Positions 48,791-60,030 of a stretch of 64,000 bases of DNA are shown here, piece by piece. The notes beneath the pieces were generated by a model. That model was not told where the DNA came from. It searched no databases and was given only the letters and a program-made list of their open reading frames with translations. The first letter of the stretch is position 1, and each line of letters starts with the position of its first letter. Origin of the DNA: Chinchilla lanigera (Eukaryota; Chordata; Mammalia; Rodentia; Chinchillidae); the NCBI RefSeq assembly GCF_000276665.1, contig NW_004955417.1, forward strand, positions 27,823,356 through 27,887,355, in the 5' to 3' direction. Made by a program: the position numbers and the translations under genes.

Positions 48791-50394
48791 CTAGAAGGCC
48801 CAGCACTGCATTTTTGTACTACTACTGAAGAAAAATATGTTATTACCTTAGGTCTTCCTTCTGCAGCTACAGAGAATAAGAATTTTAAGTGATAAGTATT
48901 ATCTACATAGTAATAGCTGTGGCAGTTTAAAACTAGTTTCTGCATGATTGACATTCACTGTCTTGTTCAATTCTTACCAGCACCAGGTTTTACTCACTCT
49001 GCCAGCGTTTACTCAGTACCTGTTGTACCCGAAACTGTTTCTAGTTCATTCATATGTTTTTTTGCTTTAGCCTCAAATGGTTAAAGGGCTTATTTACTTT
49101 ACGGGAAAAAGAGTACCTTTCTGTGTTTCTGGCAGATTGCAGGCATTGGGGAAAAGGAAAGATTGTAAGGTGAATTCTCTCATCTTCTTATTTGTCATTC
49201 AAGATTTTTAATTTACAGGTACCATACCATATTTTCCTGTAATTTACAGATTTACTAATGTTTAGTTGTAGAATAATGTGTTTCAAAAGGGTGACAGGTT
49301 TTCTGAGATACAAGAGTCTTAGATTTCTGAGTGGCCACTGGGCAAGCGGCATAAGCATACCCTGGGCTGCAGAAGGAGCCACATGGGCAGCATGAGTACC
49401 CACCTTCCTTTACCCATGCGTGGTGTCAGTCTAAAATTCCAGCTCTTTACCCGTGCTGTGCAGAAGACTTGAGGTGCACTTCTGTAGCTAACAAGTCAAA
49501 GAACGCTGGTTTTCTGCAAAACTTACTTCGTGTATGTTAGCTAACTCAGTTTCATTCGCTTTCATAAATAAAATTCTTCACCCCATCTCTCCAGCGTTAG
49601 TGAGAGGGTGTGGAAGCAAAGAAGGCTGGGCTGGAGTCAGTCAGCTTCTGATTCACGAGCTCGGGCGAGGCCCAGTAATTTACATTTCTGACACGTTTGC
49701 AGATGATGTTACTGATGTTATTTTGGGAATTTCACTTGGAAGCATCCATCTACATAAATTTTTCTTCTTATCTCCCGTTTGTTTCTCAAATACTTCAATC
49801 TGATTTTAATTGTAATCATTCTATTTAAACTGCTCTTTCTACCTTGGTTTTGGTCTTCGTGTTGACTAATCAAATGTATACTTTTCAATTCCTCATCCTA
49901 TTTAATGCTTAGAAATCATTCAAAATAGTTGATGATCTTAATTTTTAGGAAGCACTCTTCTGTGTGGAGTCTTTCCTCTATTTTTTCCTCCTTTTCATTC
50001 TCTGCGTTCTGCCTCCCCCCTCTGTCATGAAATTTTAAACGTCCCAGTCATAAATTACGTACCCTTGCTCTCAAATGATCTCCTCACTCCTATCGTAGGC
50101 TAATAATTTGCAATTCATGTCTCCAGATGAAAATGTTGTATTTCATTTTGACTGACATTATATGCCCACTGGAATAATTTATAGACATTTCAAAGAATAT
50201 ATAACAGAACCAACTACTGTTTTTAACAAATGCTAAGACACAAGTTTTAATCATTTTGATATCATGAAATTTACGAATCTCGGTCAGTGGTACCTTCGGT
50301 TCTGTGAAGCAGTAATTACCTTAGCCCCTTCCCTGTGACAAAGTGCTGTTCCTCTGGTCTTCTCCCATCATGCCTTGTCTTTTCTTTCTTTCAT
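48791..50394. other. Intronic DNA, nothing recognised
   Basis: No gene or firm repeat seen. Confidence 0.5.
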
Positions 50395-51100
50395 TGGTCA
50401 GCAGCCGGGAACCTGGGAGTTTGCCTTGCCTCTTCCGTCTTCCTTAACACGGGTTCCACCTGCACTCATAAGTCAGTTCCCTTTTCTTACCAAATCTGCC
50501 GCCATCACCTTGCTCAGGCTGTGACCACCTTTTTAGGGGTTGTTGCAAATGCTTTTTAACTTGTGGTTTTCTTCCAATGAGATCTCTTTACAGCACTTAG
50601 ATTTATCTTCCTAAGTGCAAATGAGATCACGTCACCATTTTGCTTAAAATATTTCCGGTTGAAATTTAAATCTTTCCCCTGGCATGGAAGACCTGTCTAC
50701 GCTGTGTCGTGACGCCTCGTCCGTGCTGTTTAGCGCTGTATTCTCCTGGTTCTTTTTGGTGCAGATGCACCGCTGTCCTCTGCTCCTACGCTGCCATGTG
50801 TTACCTTTCCCTGGAGTGCTCTTTCCTCTGCTTCGCCTCTGCTTATCTCCTTACTTCGCACCTGCTCATATCTTTTAGTTTTCATCTGAAATGTCATTAC
50901 TTTAAAGGTGCTTGCTGACTCTAAAGTCTAAGTTAGACTTTATTTGTTTTTATCTTTTCCTTTCTGGCACTGATGATTTATTGTGTTTATCCTCACTGTG
51001 ATTTAAACAAGTTTCCTTGTTTTACCCTATGCCAAGGCTTAGCATAGGACATAGCAAATGAAGGTGTTCAGTAAATATTTTTTGATAAATAAAAGTCTGA
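50395..51100 (+). mobile_element. L2 (LINE-2) 3' end
   Basis: GGGAACCTGGGAGTTTGCCT, TCTTCCTAAGTGCAAATGAG, TCCCTGGAGTGCTCTTTCCT, TGCTTAGCATAGGACATAGC-like and GTTCAGTAAATATTTTTTGA follow the L2 consensus over some 700 bp to its end. Small frames within it are decayed L2. Confidence 0.85.
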
Positions 51101-51260
51101 ATTGAGTTTAAAAATGTGCATACATAGACTACAAAAAAGTTCTTTTCAGATATGGTGTATTGACTTTGGAAAAATCCATTAAATTTGGGGAGTGGATTTT
51201 CATTCTTAATTGCCAAATATATAAATGTCTAACAAAATTACTTTTAAAAATTTACTTTTC

Positions 51261-51295
51261 ATTGCTTCTCGGCCTTTTGGCTAAGATCAAGTGTA
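51261..51295 (+). pseudogene. Truncated U2 snRNA retrocopy (first 35 nt)
   Basis: ATTGCTTCTCGGCCTTTTGG and CTAAGATCAAGTGTA equal the 5' end of U2 snRNA with one C-to-T change at position 3. The copy stops after about 35 nt, then runs into four A. A perfect 13-bp duplication, ATTTACTTTTCAT, lies at 51250-51262 and 51301-51313, and the upstream junction is TTTT/AAAA. It is an L1-mediated insertion of a 3'-shortened U2, not a working snRNA gene. Confidence 0.93.
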
Positions 51296-51313
51296 AAAAC
51301 ATTTACTTTTCAT

Positions 51314-51951
51314 GAGAATGCAATTTCTGAAGAAAGTTATTTCAAAGTAATATTAATTCATGATATTTAAGTAAAATTAATTTCATTTCTAAAATAACAA
51401 TTTAATGGATCTGTTTTTTTCATTTTTACAGAAATTAATTCTCTCTACAACCAGTTTTTTTAACCATGCTAATTTTTGACAGTTCACCACTATCAAGGGT
51501 ATTATACTGCATTCAAGGAACAACACTTACTATTTGGCATTTAAAATGGTGGTGACTGGCAAATCACCATTTAATTTTTTAGATGTTTATTAGTCTTGGG
51601 AAAACAAACTCGTCTTTAGGCCAGCATGGAAAAAAATAGCATGAGAAACAGATATAGCTGGTAGTCCTCGTCTTTCTCAGCATATCCACTTCTTTGTTTC
51701 TGTTCTTATTATTAGCCTTTTTTCTTCTTGCAGGACTTCTGTAGTCTGCCTAGCGTACATAACCCTGATAGTCCACCTTCTGTGAGTTTATTCATTTGGA
51801 ATCTTGGTTTTCTCTCGATGCATATGATGAGTGTGACAAAGCTTTTAAAACCAGCCGGGATTACAGAGTTCAAAATGCTGATAATGTCTCTGTCTGTCCT
51901 TTTTCCCCTCTGTCTCCTTTACTGCACTCTTTGTCTGTCTGACTCTCACAG
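51314..51951. other. Intron end before the alternative RIMS2 exons
   Basis: AT-rich, then a strong pyrimidine run (TCTGTCTGTCC, TTTTTCCCCTCTGTCTCC) ahead of the 51952 acceptor. Confidence 0.6.
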
Positions 51952-52019
51952 GAGACATGGATTACAACTGGTTGGACCATACATCTTGGCATAGCAGTGA
52001 GGCATCCCCAATGTCTTTG
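51952..52019 (+). CDS. RIMS2: RIMS2 alternative exon a (short, 68 nt)
   Basis: The exon completes the split glycine codon and encodes GDMDYNWLDHTSWHSSEASP followed by MSL. This matches the RIM2 pre-PDZ segment and differs from the RIM1 counterpart as I remember it. The acceptor is CTCTCACAG and the donor is TTG|GTGAGA. It enters in phase 1 and leaves in phase 0, joining directly to HPVTWQPSKDG in the first PDZ exon. Only 113 nt separate it from the 209-nt exon with the same phases, so the two behave as alternatives: splicing both together reaches a stop inside the second. The segment carries several aromatics (Y, W, W) in an otherwise polar linker; its function is unknown to me. Confidence 0.95.
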
Positions 52020-52132
52020 GTGAGACATGTGGAGCCTTACTATTTAATTTCCGTTATCATTTCACTTTTCCTTTTTTATTTACACCTTTGCATGTTTTCT
52101 TTTTGTATCTTTTTTTTATCCCACATTTTTAG

Positions 52133-52341
52133 GGGACAGTCAAAAGGGAAAAAGAAAAACTAGTGAGCAGGCAGTTTTGTCGGACTCTAACACCAGGTCT
52201 GAGAGACAAAAGAAAATGATGTGCTCTGGTGGCCACTCTTTGGAAGAGGATTTGGAATGGTCTGAGCCTCAGATTAAGGATTCTGGGGTAGATACCTGTA
52301 GTAGCACAACCCTTAACGAGGAGCATAGCCATAGTGATAAG
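52133..52341 (+). CDS. RIMS2: RIMS2 alternative exon b (long, 209 nt)
   Basis: This exon is the alternative to the 68-nt exon. After a T-rich tract ending TTTTTAG it reads, in phase 1, GDSQKGKRKTSEQAV, then SDSNTRSERQKKMM, GGHSLEEDLEWSEPQIKD and SGVDTCSSTTLNEEHSHSDK, and ends AAG|GTACTG in phase 0. I recognise it as a RIM2 isoform insert placed just before the PDZ domain. It starts basic (KGKRK) and becomes acidic (LEEDLEWSE), unlike the aromatic-rich short alternative, so the choice changes linker charge. Entered from exon a (phase 0), it would read into a TGA after 28 codons. The MM-C-SGG residues differ from the human sequence I remember, suggesting looser constraint here than in the PDZ exons. 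Confidence 0.93.
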
Positions 52342-53809
52342 GTACTGAGATTGTGGAGCCTGCCTTTTACCTGCTCATTCGGTCTTCGTTTGCTCTCTGT
52401 CACCCATTAAAATAGAATATAATAAAAGGACAGGGCATTTCAAGGGTTAATGTAGCATTTCTTAAGGTGCAGAAAAGAAAAACAAAACGAAAATCAAACA
52501 AACCAAAAAAGCTCTTGTTTGCTTTGCTGTTTTTATTGTCTAACGGCATACCAAAAATTAAGTAACTGAAAATAAAACTTAGGAACAAAGGAATGTTTTG
52601 TCTATGGTTGCATGCGAGAACTTTGTAATGTTATTATAAACCACAAATAAGAAACAATATTTTGGATTGGCTTATTTGATTGTTTCTGCATATTTTCCTT
52701 GGGATGAAAATTAAATTATTAATAGTTTGAATCCCAGGCAAAGGGAGAAAATTGGGTCTGTTTGCACAGAAAAAGTTGTTTTTCTTTTTTCCCTTTCACT
52801 GTCATTTTACTCTTTTGTTTTATTGTCATAGCATTTTAATGTGGTACTAATTAGTATTAGAGCCATTTTCATCCGCTTTGATATTTATTATTTTTGCTTT
52901 TAGTTTAGTGAGGCTTTTGAAATCTTTTTACCATATAGATATGATTCACTGGAACTTGTCTTTTTGCCTGCTAAATCTTGCATGAAGATATGCATGCTGT
53001 TTTTTTAGATAACTGAAAAACTGCTATGATTACACAAATCATTTACTTTGTTATTTAGCTTATCATTTGTAATGGAACGGTGCCATTATTTATAAAGGCA
53101 ATGGTTCTACTTTGAGAAAAAATAAACAAGATTTTCAAGATTATTTAGCAGTAAATAGTATTAACTTACCTAGTGAAGGCAATTTGATAAATAAATCTAA
53201 GATCTGAAAGAGTCAGTGAGCTTCTGTGCAGGTAGGAACATGACCTAGCCTTCCTTCTGAATGAAGCCTGTTCCTCCCACGCGGACTGCATTGGAAAGTT
53301 CTGGGGGCTTGTGCGTTTTTTAAGAATTTTAATCTGGAAACTTATTCAGCAAAGCCTCCATCATGGGTTTAGATTTTATGTTTTAATAGCATTTGACATT
53401 TTAATTTTTAATTTGACCTTTACTTTGACCTTTTAATAGTTTTTCAAAATCTTCCAAAAGTGTTTGAAGAGAAAATTCTCATTTTTAAGAGAGTTCAATG
53501 GCATTGAATTTCAGTCAACTCTGCCTTTGAATTTTTAATCTTAATCACGTGTAGTTTGCATATATTTTCAAGAACTTTCAGATTTTGTTGAGTTTTATAA
53601 CTTCAGAGCTGTGTTAGAGAACTGAAGAATTTGACTTTGAAAAAATATGGAGATGATAAAATTGAGGTTCTAAGAGTAAGCTTTTTTGGAACATGAGTTG
53701 GTCTGTGTAATCATAACACTTTAGAATTCTGCACTTTAGAGAGCTTGTACAGTCAGAGTCATTTGTCCAAAAACATTAACTTTTCTTGTTTGTTGATGCA
53801 ATATGCTAG
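52342..53809 (+). other. RIMS2: RIMS2 intron
   Basis: GT-AG intron of 1.47 kb (GTACTG to ATGCTAG). AT-rich; no further exon or repeat recognised. Confidence 0.85.
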
Positions 53810-53929
53810 CACCCCGTGACCTGGCAGCCATCGAAAGATGGAGATCGCTTAATTGGTCGTATTTTATTAAATAAGCGTCTGAAAGATGGAAGTGTGCCTC
53901 GAGATTCTGGAGCAATGCTTGGCTTAAAG
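53810..53929 (+). CDS. RIMS2: RIMS2 PDZ exon 1
   Basis: Forty in-frame codons starting HPVTWQPSKDGDRLIGRILL and ending DSGAMLGLK. They form the start of the RIM PDZ domain, including the first strand (LIGRILLNKR) and the first half of the carboxylate-binding loop (LGLK, the GLGF equivalent). Family knowledge: this PDZ binds the C termini of ELKS/CAST and of N- and P/Q-type Ca2+ channels. The acceptor ATGCTAG has a weak pyrimidine tract; the donor AAG|GTATGT is strong. The exon is phase 0 at both ends, so it could be skipped without frameshift but would remove the ligand-binding loop. NKRLKDGSVPRDSGAM distinguishes RIM2 from RIM1. Confidence 0.96.
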
Positions 53930-54354
53930 GTATGTAATAAAATGTATGAGATTTTGGTGATTTACTCCTTTGCAAATTTATCAGAAAAACAGAGGATATA
54001 GCACCTCTTTCTACCTAGATCCATTTAGGCATTTTTTCCATATTCCCGAGTTCTCAAATGCTGACAGTCATCATCCAACACTTTTTATTTTCCATGTATT
54101 ATTTAAGAAGACACGATTCCACAATAGTATTTACGTATTTAACTTTGGAAGACAATGATAAAAACCTGATTATAATAAATTTGAATCCTAGCACAATGAT
54201 CAAACTTATTTTACCTATATAGCTTTTCCTATAAGTCTATACTATGTTTAAATTATATTTAAATGATAGTTTTACTTCATTATTCAATATGCAAGCCTGG
54301 GAAATGTAACATATGCATTACATAGGAATATACGTCTTATATTAATGTAGTAAA

Positions 54355-54358
<4 letters not shown>

Positions 54359-54386
<28 letters not shown>
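54359..54386. repeat. (TG)14 microsatellite
   Basis: Uninterrupted TG/GT dinucleotides. Confidence 0.98.
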
Positions 54387-54389
<3 letters not shown>

Positions 54390-55414
54390 TAGAGACTACC
54401 ATTCTAAGCCATGCAACCCAAAATTACTTATGTTAGGAGATGAAATATGAATATTAATTCATATTTTGGAAAATATCGGAAAATTATTTGGTAGATACAG
54501 CGAATAGAGCTCTGTTTGATTTTGCACATCAGCGGTCAGTAAAAGCTGCAATGAGAACAAAGTAAATGTCTCAGAGTTAAGCCATTGCTCCAGAGATATA
54601 CTGTACAATGTGGTAAATTACGCATATTAGAAATGTTTGGGTGTCAGTGGGATTGGCAAGTAGCATTTACTGGGTGGCTGCCACGTGACTGGGGTTTACC
54701 TGAACATTTTGCACCTGTGGTCACATTCAGTGCTCACAGCATCAGCCCACAGAGGCCTTGTAACCCGTGGTTGTCAGGGTGGTGACGGGCGGCCGGGGAG
54801 GGGGGTGGACTGAGAAGCAGGTCTGCTAGGTGCAGAGGTCAGGAAGGCTCTTATGAGGTTCCCACCCGCATGGCATTGGACAGCTCAACTTCTCCTTGCT
54901 TTGAGTTCCTCATCTGTGCAGTAATGGTTTTGAAGTTAAAAGTGGATTAGCTACACCAGTAAACAAGCATTTAGTACACCATAACATTTCAGTGACTACA
55001 ACTGCAGATAATGCAATGGATTATTACTGTTAAAATTTGTCAAACCACGTGAAATTTAAAAAATATTTATATAAGGACATAAGCCCATTTAACACCTCTA
55101 CATTTAGTTTTCAGAATCAAGCACAGGTCCAGTAAGTATTAACTGAATTGCAACTGAGTGTAACTCACTATAATTGTGGAATAAATGCATAGAACAAGAG
55201 AAATTAGTGACTTTTAAAATCAGATGTTCTCCCCCTAACTTAGAAGAGGAAGAAAACCAACGTATTTTAGCTAACAGATTCACTTACTACTGTTTGATTG
55301 ACATTGCTTGGATGGTAGTTTAGTCAGAAGCAAGGCATTAATTTTGTAAGAAGCCAATATCCTACAAGTATACATATGATTCCATAGCTTTATTCCTAAC
55401 ATTTTTCTCTTCCT

Positions 55415-55470
55415 TTTAAAGAGCATAAAAAATAAAAAAACATTAGAAATGATAGAGTTTCAAAGAACAT
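55415..55470 (-). mobile_element. Scrap of the L1 3' UTR family
   Basis: TTTTAAAGAGCATAAAAAAT, then ACATTAGAAATGATAGAG, closely matches 36380-36425 inside the truncated L1 3' UTR. Confidence 0.45.
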
Positions 55471-56013
55471 ATTTTAATAGAAATATAAAATAGACAAATT
55501 TAAAATGGGCAAATTGCGTTTCAAATGTTGTGAAGTTTAAGTAAACTTTGTAATATTCTGAAGAACTGTCATCATTGTGCACATTACTGTGTATCTAAAT
55601 TCTACTAAGTAGTGAAAATTTAGTAGTACATCATAATCACAGTAAAAGTGACAAATATTTGGTAATATTCAAAATTTATAACTAGAGATGTTTATATAAT
55701 GATGCAGTACTCTAATAATATGCTTTGGAAAATGACGAAAGTAAGCATTTCACATTATAAGGAAAAGGTTGCAAATTGCTAAGTTGTTTATAAAGCACGC
55801 AGCATTTCTAGCAGTGAATTTAAATCGCACCGTGTTTGGAATATGAGGAGACAGCCTGAGGACTTGGGCTCGTTTCCTGATGGCAACATTACTTGAAGAC
55901 ATGATTTTCAGTACACTAAATTACAGTTTTAGAAGCTTCAAATTGTTCCAGATATTTTTCATTTGAATCTTCCCCTATGTTCATTTTAACAATACTTTTC
56001 CTCTTTTAAACAG

Positions 56014-56113
56014 GTTGTGGGAGGAAAGATGACTGAATCAGGTCGGCTTTGTGCATTCATTACCAAAGTAAAAAAGGGAAGTTTAGCTGATACTGTAGGA
56101 CATCTTAGACCAG
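56014..56113 (+). CDS. RIMS2: RIMS2 PDZ exon 2
   Basis: The exon encodes VVGGKMTESGRLCAFITKV then KKGSLADTVGHLRP, plus the first base of a glycine codon. It continues the binding loop (LGLK|VVGG is split by the intron) and holds the core strand GRLCAFITKV and the KKGSLAD turn typical of PDZ folds. The acceptor is TTTTAAACAG, the donor CCAG|GTAGGG. It goes from phase 0 to phase 1. It appears unbroken and identical or nearly so to mammalian RIM2. Confidence 0.96.
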
Positions 56114-56859
56114 GTAGGGTTCTACTATCATTTATTTACACTTAAAATATTAAATGGGAACAGTTAAGAAAAATTTCATTTAGAAGTGATTTGACTAGCT
56201 TATTTTCCTTAGATATAAATCTTTATTCATTAATGGAAAGTTGTAGCTGTAATGTCTTGTGTCACATTAGAAGCAATCATTTTTATATTTACTGATCTTA
56301 TTTTTCTACTGATGGACAGTCTAATCTGTATCTAGTATTAATTTATTTCGTTGCCCATCAGTGTACTCTTTCTTTTGAAAAAAATTACAACATAGTTTAG
56401 GAAGCAAACTTCATTGATATACGTATTTCCTAAAAACGTGTCACTCCCTATCACTTAGACAATGTTACTATTGGAGAAATCCCTGAAGAAGTTTCAATAA
56501 AGTGCTATTTATTAAACTTTTCACAAAATAATGTTTAGGAAATGAAAACTTAAAACAAGGTACTCAGATGCATATGTGTTGAGATCTTGATAATTATCTA
56601 CAATTAGAATTTCTACTAAGAAGTCAAATTAAGACTGTTTATATAATCCTTTTCCTTCTGACCATTGTTGTTTTGGATAAAATACTGTATATACTATTCT
56701 GATCATCAGATTTTGTACTACTGGTTGTTTTCAGTATGTTTTTTATTCATAGTGGTGCTTTTTATTCTCTGGTATTCATTGATGGCTTTTATTTTAAGTA
56801 TATTTCATGGAATTCGTTTCCACTTCTTAGTTTTGAGATTGTTCCTGCTGACATTGTAG
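56114..56859 (+). other. RIMS2: RIMS2 intron within the PDZ coding region
   Basis: GT-AG intron of 746 bp, AT-rich, nothing else recognised. Confidence 0.88.
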
Positions 56860-56983
56860 GTGATGAGGTGCTGGAATGGAGTGGGAGGCTGTTGCAAGGA
56901 GCCACCTTTGAGGAAGTGTACAACATCATTCTTGAATCCAAACCTGACCCACAAGTGGAGCTTGTGGTTTCAAGACCTATTGG
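56860..56983 (+). CDS. RIMS2: RIMS2 PDZ exon 3
   Basis: The exon completes the glycine codon and encodes GDEVLEWSGRLLQGATFEEV then YNIILESKPDPQVELVVSRP and IG, which is the rest of the PDZ domain: GDEVLEW strand, the alpha-B helix ATFEEVYNIILES and the last strand QVELVVSR. The acceptor ACATTGTAG follows a poor pyrimidine tract; the donor is TTGG|GTAGGT. Phase 1 in, phase 2 out. I remember EWNGR at this position in RIM proteins; here it is EWSGR, a single-codon asparagine-to-serine change. Confidence 0.96.
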
Positions 56984-58739
56984 GTAGGTTGGCGTCAGGA
57001 CTTTGTGTGTGAAGTTGGCTCCATACTGGTAAGCAGGCTGTATTGTGCAACCAGCAAATGTTGAGTTGCTTTATTTACCAAACACATCTCACCAAAGTTC
57101 ATGACTATGGAATACATAATTAATTACAGAAGAAGAAGTATGTGAATGTTTTTTATTTTTGCTGTCTTACCAGCTTGGCAGATGGCTACTGTCTTTAGTA
57201 AGGAAGCAGGAGGTGATAGTAACAATTGTTTTTAAGATGAATATCATGAGATTGCACTGTAAAAAATACTATGACATGAGTGTACAAATCTCGTATTTTT
57301 CAAATGGAGATTTCAACCTAGGAAATAAAGAAGCAAAGCACACCTAATTGCTGGATATAGGAAAGTTTTTAAGGAAAAACAATTTTTTAAAGAATGGTAA
57401 TTAAAAAGACCAGAAATAGGCAAATCAAATCCAACTATTCCTTGGTTTTTAAATTTGTTGCCCATAGATCAGTTCGACACCCTCTAGAAGTTGGCGGAGC
57501 ATATAGTCCTTTCATATAAATTACGAGAATAGTGCATTTTGTCACAGTACTGTGTTTCTTCTCTAGAAGCTTACACTGTGTGCCAGTGTAAAGGTATACT
57601 TACATCACAACAAAAGCAGTGTAAACTGGCAGTGAATTATTAAGTGAACATGAAAGCAAGAGCATTTGAGGGGGAAGTCTATGGAAGTTCTTTGATGTAT
57701 AATGATGCCTAGTTTTATTTCACTTAGATAAGGACTGTGTTGTATTATTTTGATGTCTTTATGCTGGAGAAAATGATTTAGATTGGTAGATTAGTTTTAT
57801 TGAAATATTTCTTTCAAACTTATGTATTTTGCACAATAAATTGTATCCATTTTTCATTTTGCCTTTTCATAGTTTTATAATATGGTAAAATGGTAGTGTA
57901 TCAGCTTATTGTATTAAAAATGTATTTCTTGGTATTAAAGTATCCTCAAAGCATATTTTTGTTTAATATCTTGGATAATTTGTAGTCTTTTATACTTCTT
58001 TGTGAATGGCCCTGCTACTATCACCCCACATGAAAAAAGTATACTTGTTTTTGGTTTAAACGTAGTTACAAGATAAACCTGGAAAGTCTCCATAAAAAGC
58101 ATGTTTGCTTTTTTCTCTGTGAGATTATTTTATTATTATTATTATTAGTTTCATTTTTTTGAAACAAGGTCTTGCTGTGTAATTCAGGCTGGCCCTGAAC
58201 TCACTGTATAGTCCAGGCTGGCCTCAGATTTGTGGCAGTCCTTAGCCTCCCAGGTGATGGATCACAGGTTGTGTGCCACCATACCTGGTCTGTGAGGTTA
58301 TTTCAATTATAATGTGAATATTCTAATTTATGCTTTGGTGATATTTTGTTTCGGTTTTAATAGTATTGATTTATAACAGAAGGTAAAAATAAAGAGTAGA
58401 ATAGAACTAAAAAAAAAAGACCATACCTGTAAAGCTTACCATATTGAATACAAAAATGTTTTAGCATGGATAGATAATTGTGTAGTGGGACACATAGAAA
58501 ATAAAGTGTATGTTTTTATAAATCTACAACAAACACATATTAATTTTAATTTCTTTTAAATGGTGTTAGCCCAAAAGTTTTATTAGTAAAAGGTGCTTGT
58601 TTGTTTCTTATTTATATAATTCCTGTGCCACACACAGTTCTGTTTTTCACTTTTCACTGCTGAGTACTGTATATGCTAAGAGTGATCAAAGCGACAGTTG
58701 CATTGTTGAAAGAGTTTCCTTTTTTCCCTGTCATTTCAG
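56984..58739 (+). other. RIMS2: RIMS2 intron after the PDZ
   Basis: GT-AG intron of 1.76 kb holding an antisense B1 at 58148-58292. Confidence 0.88.
58126..58292 (-). mobile_element. (ATT)n tract plus antisense B1 SINE
   Basis: An (ATT)n run is followed by TTTTTTTGAAACAAGGTCTT, duplicated CAGGCTGGCC units, CCTTAGCCTCCCAGGTGATG and GTGTGCCACCATACCTGGTC. Diverged but complete B1. Confidence 0.92.
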
Positions 58740-58786
58740 AGACATACCTAGAATACCTGATAGCACACATGCACAACTGGAGTCCA
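58740..58786 (+). CDS. RIMS2: RIMS2 small linker exon (47 nt) after the PDZ
   Basis: A 47-nt exon completing a glycine codon and encoding DIPRIPDSTHAQLES plus the first base of the next serine codon. It follows the PDZ directly and starts the linker to the first C2 domain. The acceptor has a strong tract ending TCATTTCAG; the donor is TCCA|GTAAGT. Phase 2 in, phase 1 out. The residues join SRPIG upstream and the serine run downstream exactly as expected for RIM2. Confidence 0.94.
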
Positions 58787-59952
58787 GTAAGTTTCACTTA
58801 TTCTAAAAATATATGTTATTACTAATTCATTCATCATAGATCAAATGAAGCATCTTATTTATTAATGTGAAGAGATAAAGTTATTACTAAGTATACTATT
58901 AGATAATTTAGTACCATTTCATGTCACTATGAGAAAATATACAAAATTGTATAATAATTAAAGATTTTTTGAAACCCCGCTACCTTTCGTGTGGATGCTG
59001 AGGTGGTTTTATTAATGTATAGTGCAGCAAGCCACACAGTTACAGCACCAGGTAGGTAAGTGTTGGCAAAAGGAAGTACCCCGAAGCTGTCAGCACGACA
59101 ACAAAGCACGAACACACCGATCACTCCCAAAGTTTTAGCCCCGAAGTTTTCCTTGAGTTTTAAACTTTACTACTTTGTATCCTCACTGTGAGTAGGAGGA
59201 AGCGCTTGGGATGAACTAGTGAATGATTGCACTTGCTCATGTTTATAGCTTTGAAAGTAAAATAATAGCTGTGATTTAACATCAAAGCAGCGATGGAACG
59301 GTAGATATGTTTAAATGTCAAATACATCATGCATTTTATTTCTTAGTTTTGGATGCTATTTCCCATGTTAAGTGGTTTTCCCCCATGAGCTGTTTTCTGA
59401 TCAAGAGTAGAGTAAGCGATGTTGGGACAGAAGAGGAAGAGGCTGCCATTTGCAGTCTGTTCTCCAGGGTAGACCAACCTGAGCAAGAGTTGGAGCAAAA
59501 CTCAGAGTGGCCTTTGGAGGTGAGAGCTGCTCAGGTACAGAGCCGGCGCCCTGGCTCCAAGCAGGAAAGACCCAGGCGTGTGAGGGTGGCGAGGCTGGAG
59601 GGAGTGTGCTGGGCAGAGGAAGGAAGGTGGTGAGGGGCAGTGGGGCGGACTGCAGAGGCTTTGGGAGCCGCGCTCTGCACTCCGGCTTTTCCTTGGAGGG
59701 AAATCGTGGTGGGGGGTTACAGAGGACAGACCTGAGGAGATGTTCACATTTTGCAGTCTGGCTCCTGTACTGAAAGTAGAATAAACACAGTTGGGTAGAA
59801 GTGGAAAGACCAGTGACAGGACCACTTTAATAATCTCATGGTAACTTAGGGGAGACTCAGACTTCGGGGACAGCAGTGAGGACCCTGGGGAGTCGTCCAG
59901 TTCTCTTCACAGCTCAATAAGTAAAATGTGTTACAGAAAATAGACGTTTTCT

Positions 59953-60030
59953 GGGCTGGGAGCTAGCCTAGTGGCAGATTGTGTATTCTGCACGTGTTGC
60001 CCACTGAGCTCAGTCTAACACTGCCCCTGC
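59953..60030 (+). mobile_element. Diverged ID-like SINE
   Basis: GGGCTGGGAGCTAGCCTAGT, GGCAGATTGTGTATTCTGCA and GAGCTCAGTCTAACACTGCC follow the ID layout with many changes. Confidence 0.5.

Larger units (their letters stand above)
33294..51951 (+). other. RIMS2: RIMS2 intron between the large linker exon and alternative exon a
   Basis: This 18.7-kb GT-AG intron (GTAAGC to CTCACAG) holds L1, MIR, hAT, MaLR, ID, MER2-like, L1M and L2 relics listed separately. I found no further exon with matching phase and recognisable RIM residues, though a short unknown cassette exon could not be excluded by eye. Confidence 0.85.
53930..56013 (+). other. RIMS2: RIMS2 intron within the PDZ coding region
   Basis: GT-AG intron of 2.08 kb. 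It holds the TG tract at 54359-54386, MIR-like antisense sequence at about 54880-54930 (GAGTTCCTCATCTGTGCAG), and the L1 3' UTR-like scrap at 55415-55470. Confidence 0.85.

Noticed and set aside
51261..51295. Functional U2 snRNA gene
   Set aside because: Only 35 nt are present, without the Sm site or snRNA promoter elements.
59307..59633. 108-aa acidic frame as an extra RIMS2 exon
   Set aside because: A GTGAGA lies at its end, but the residues are unlike RIM and the transcript phases do not call for an exon here.
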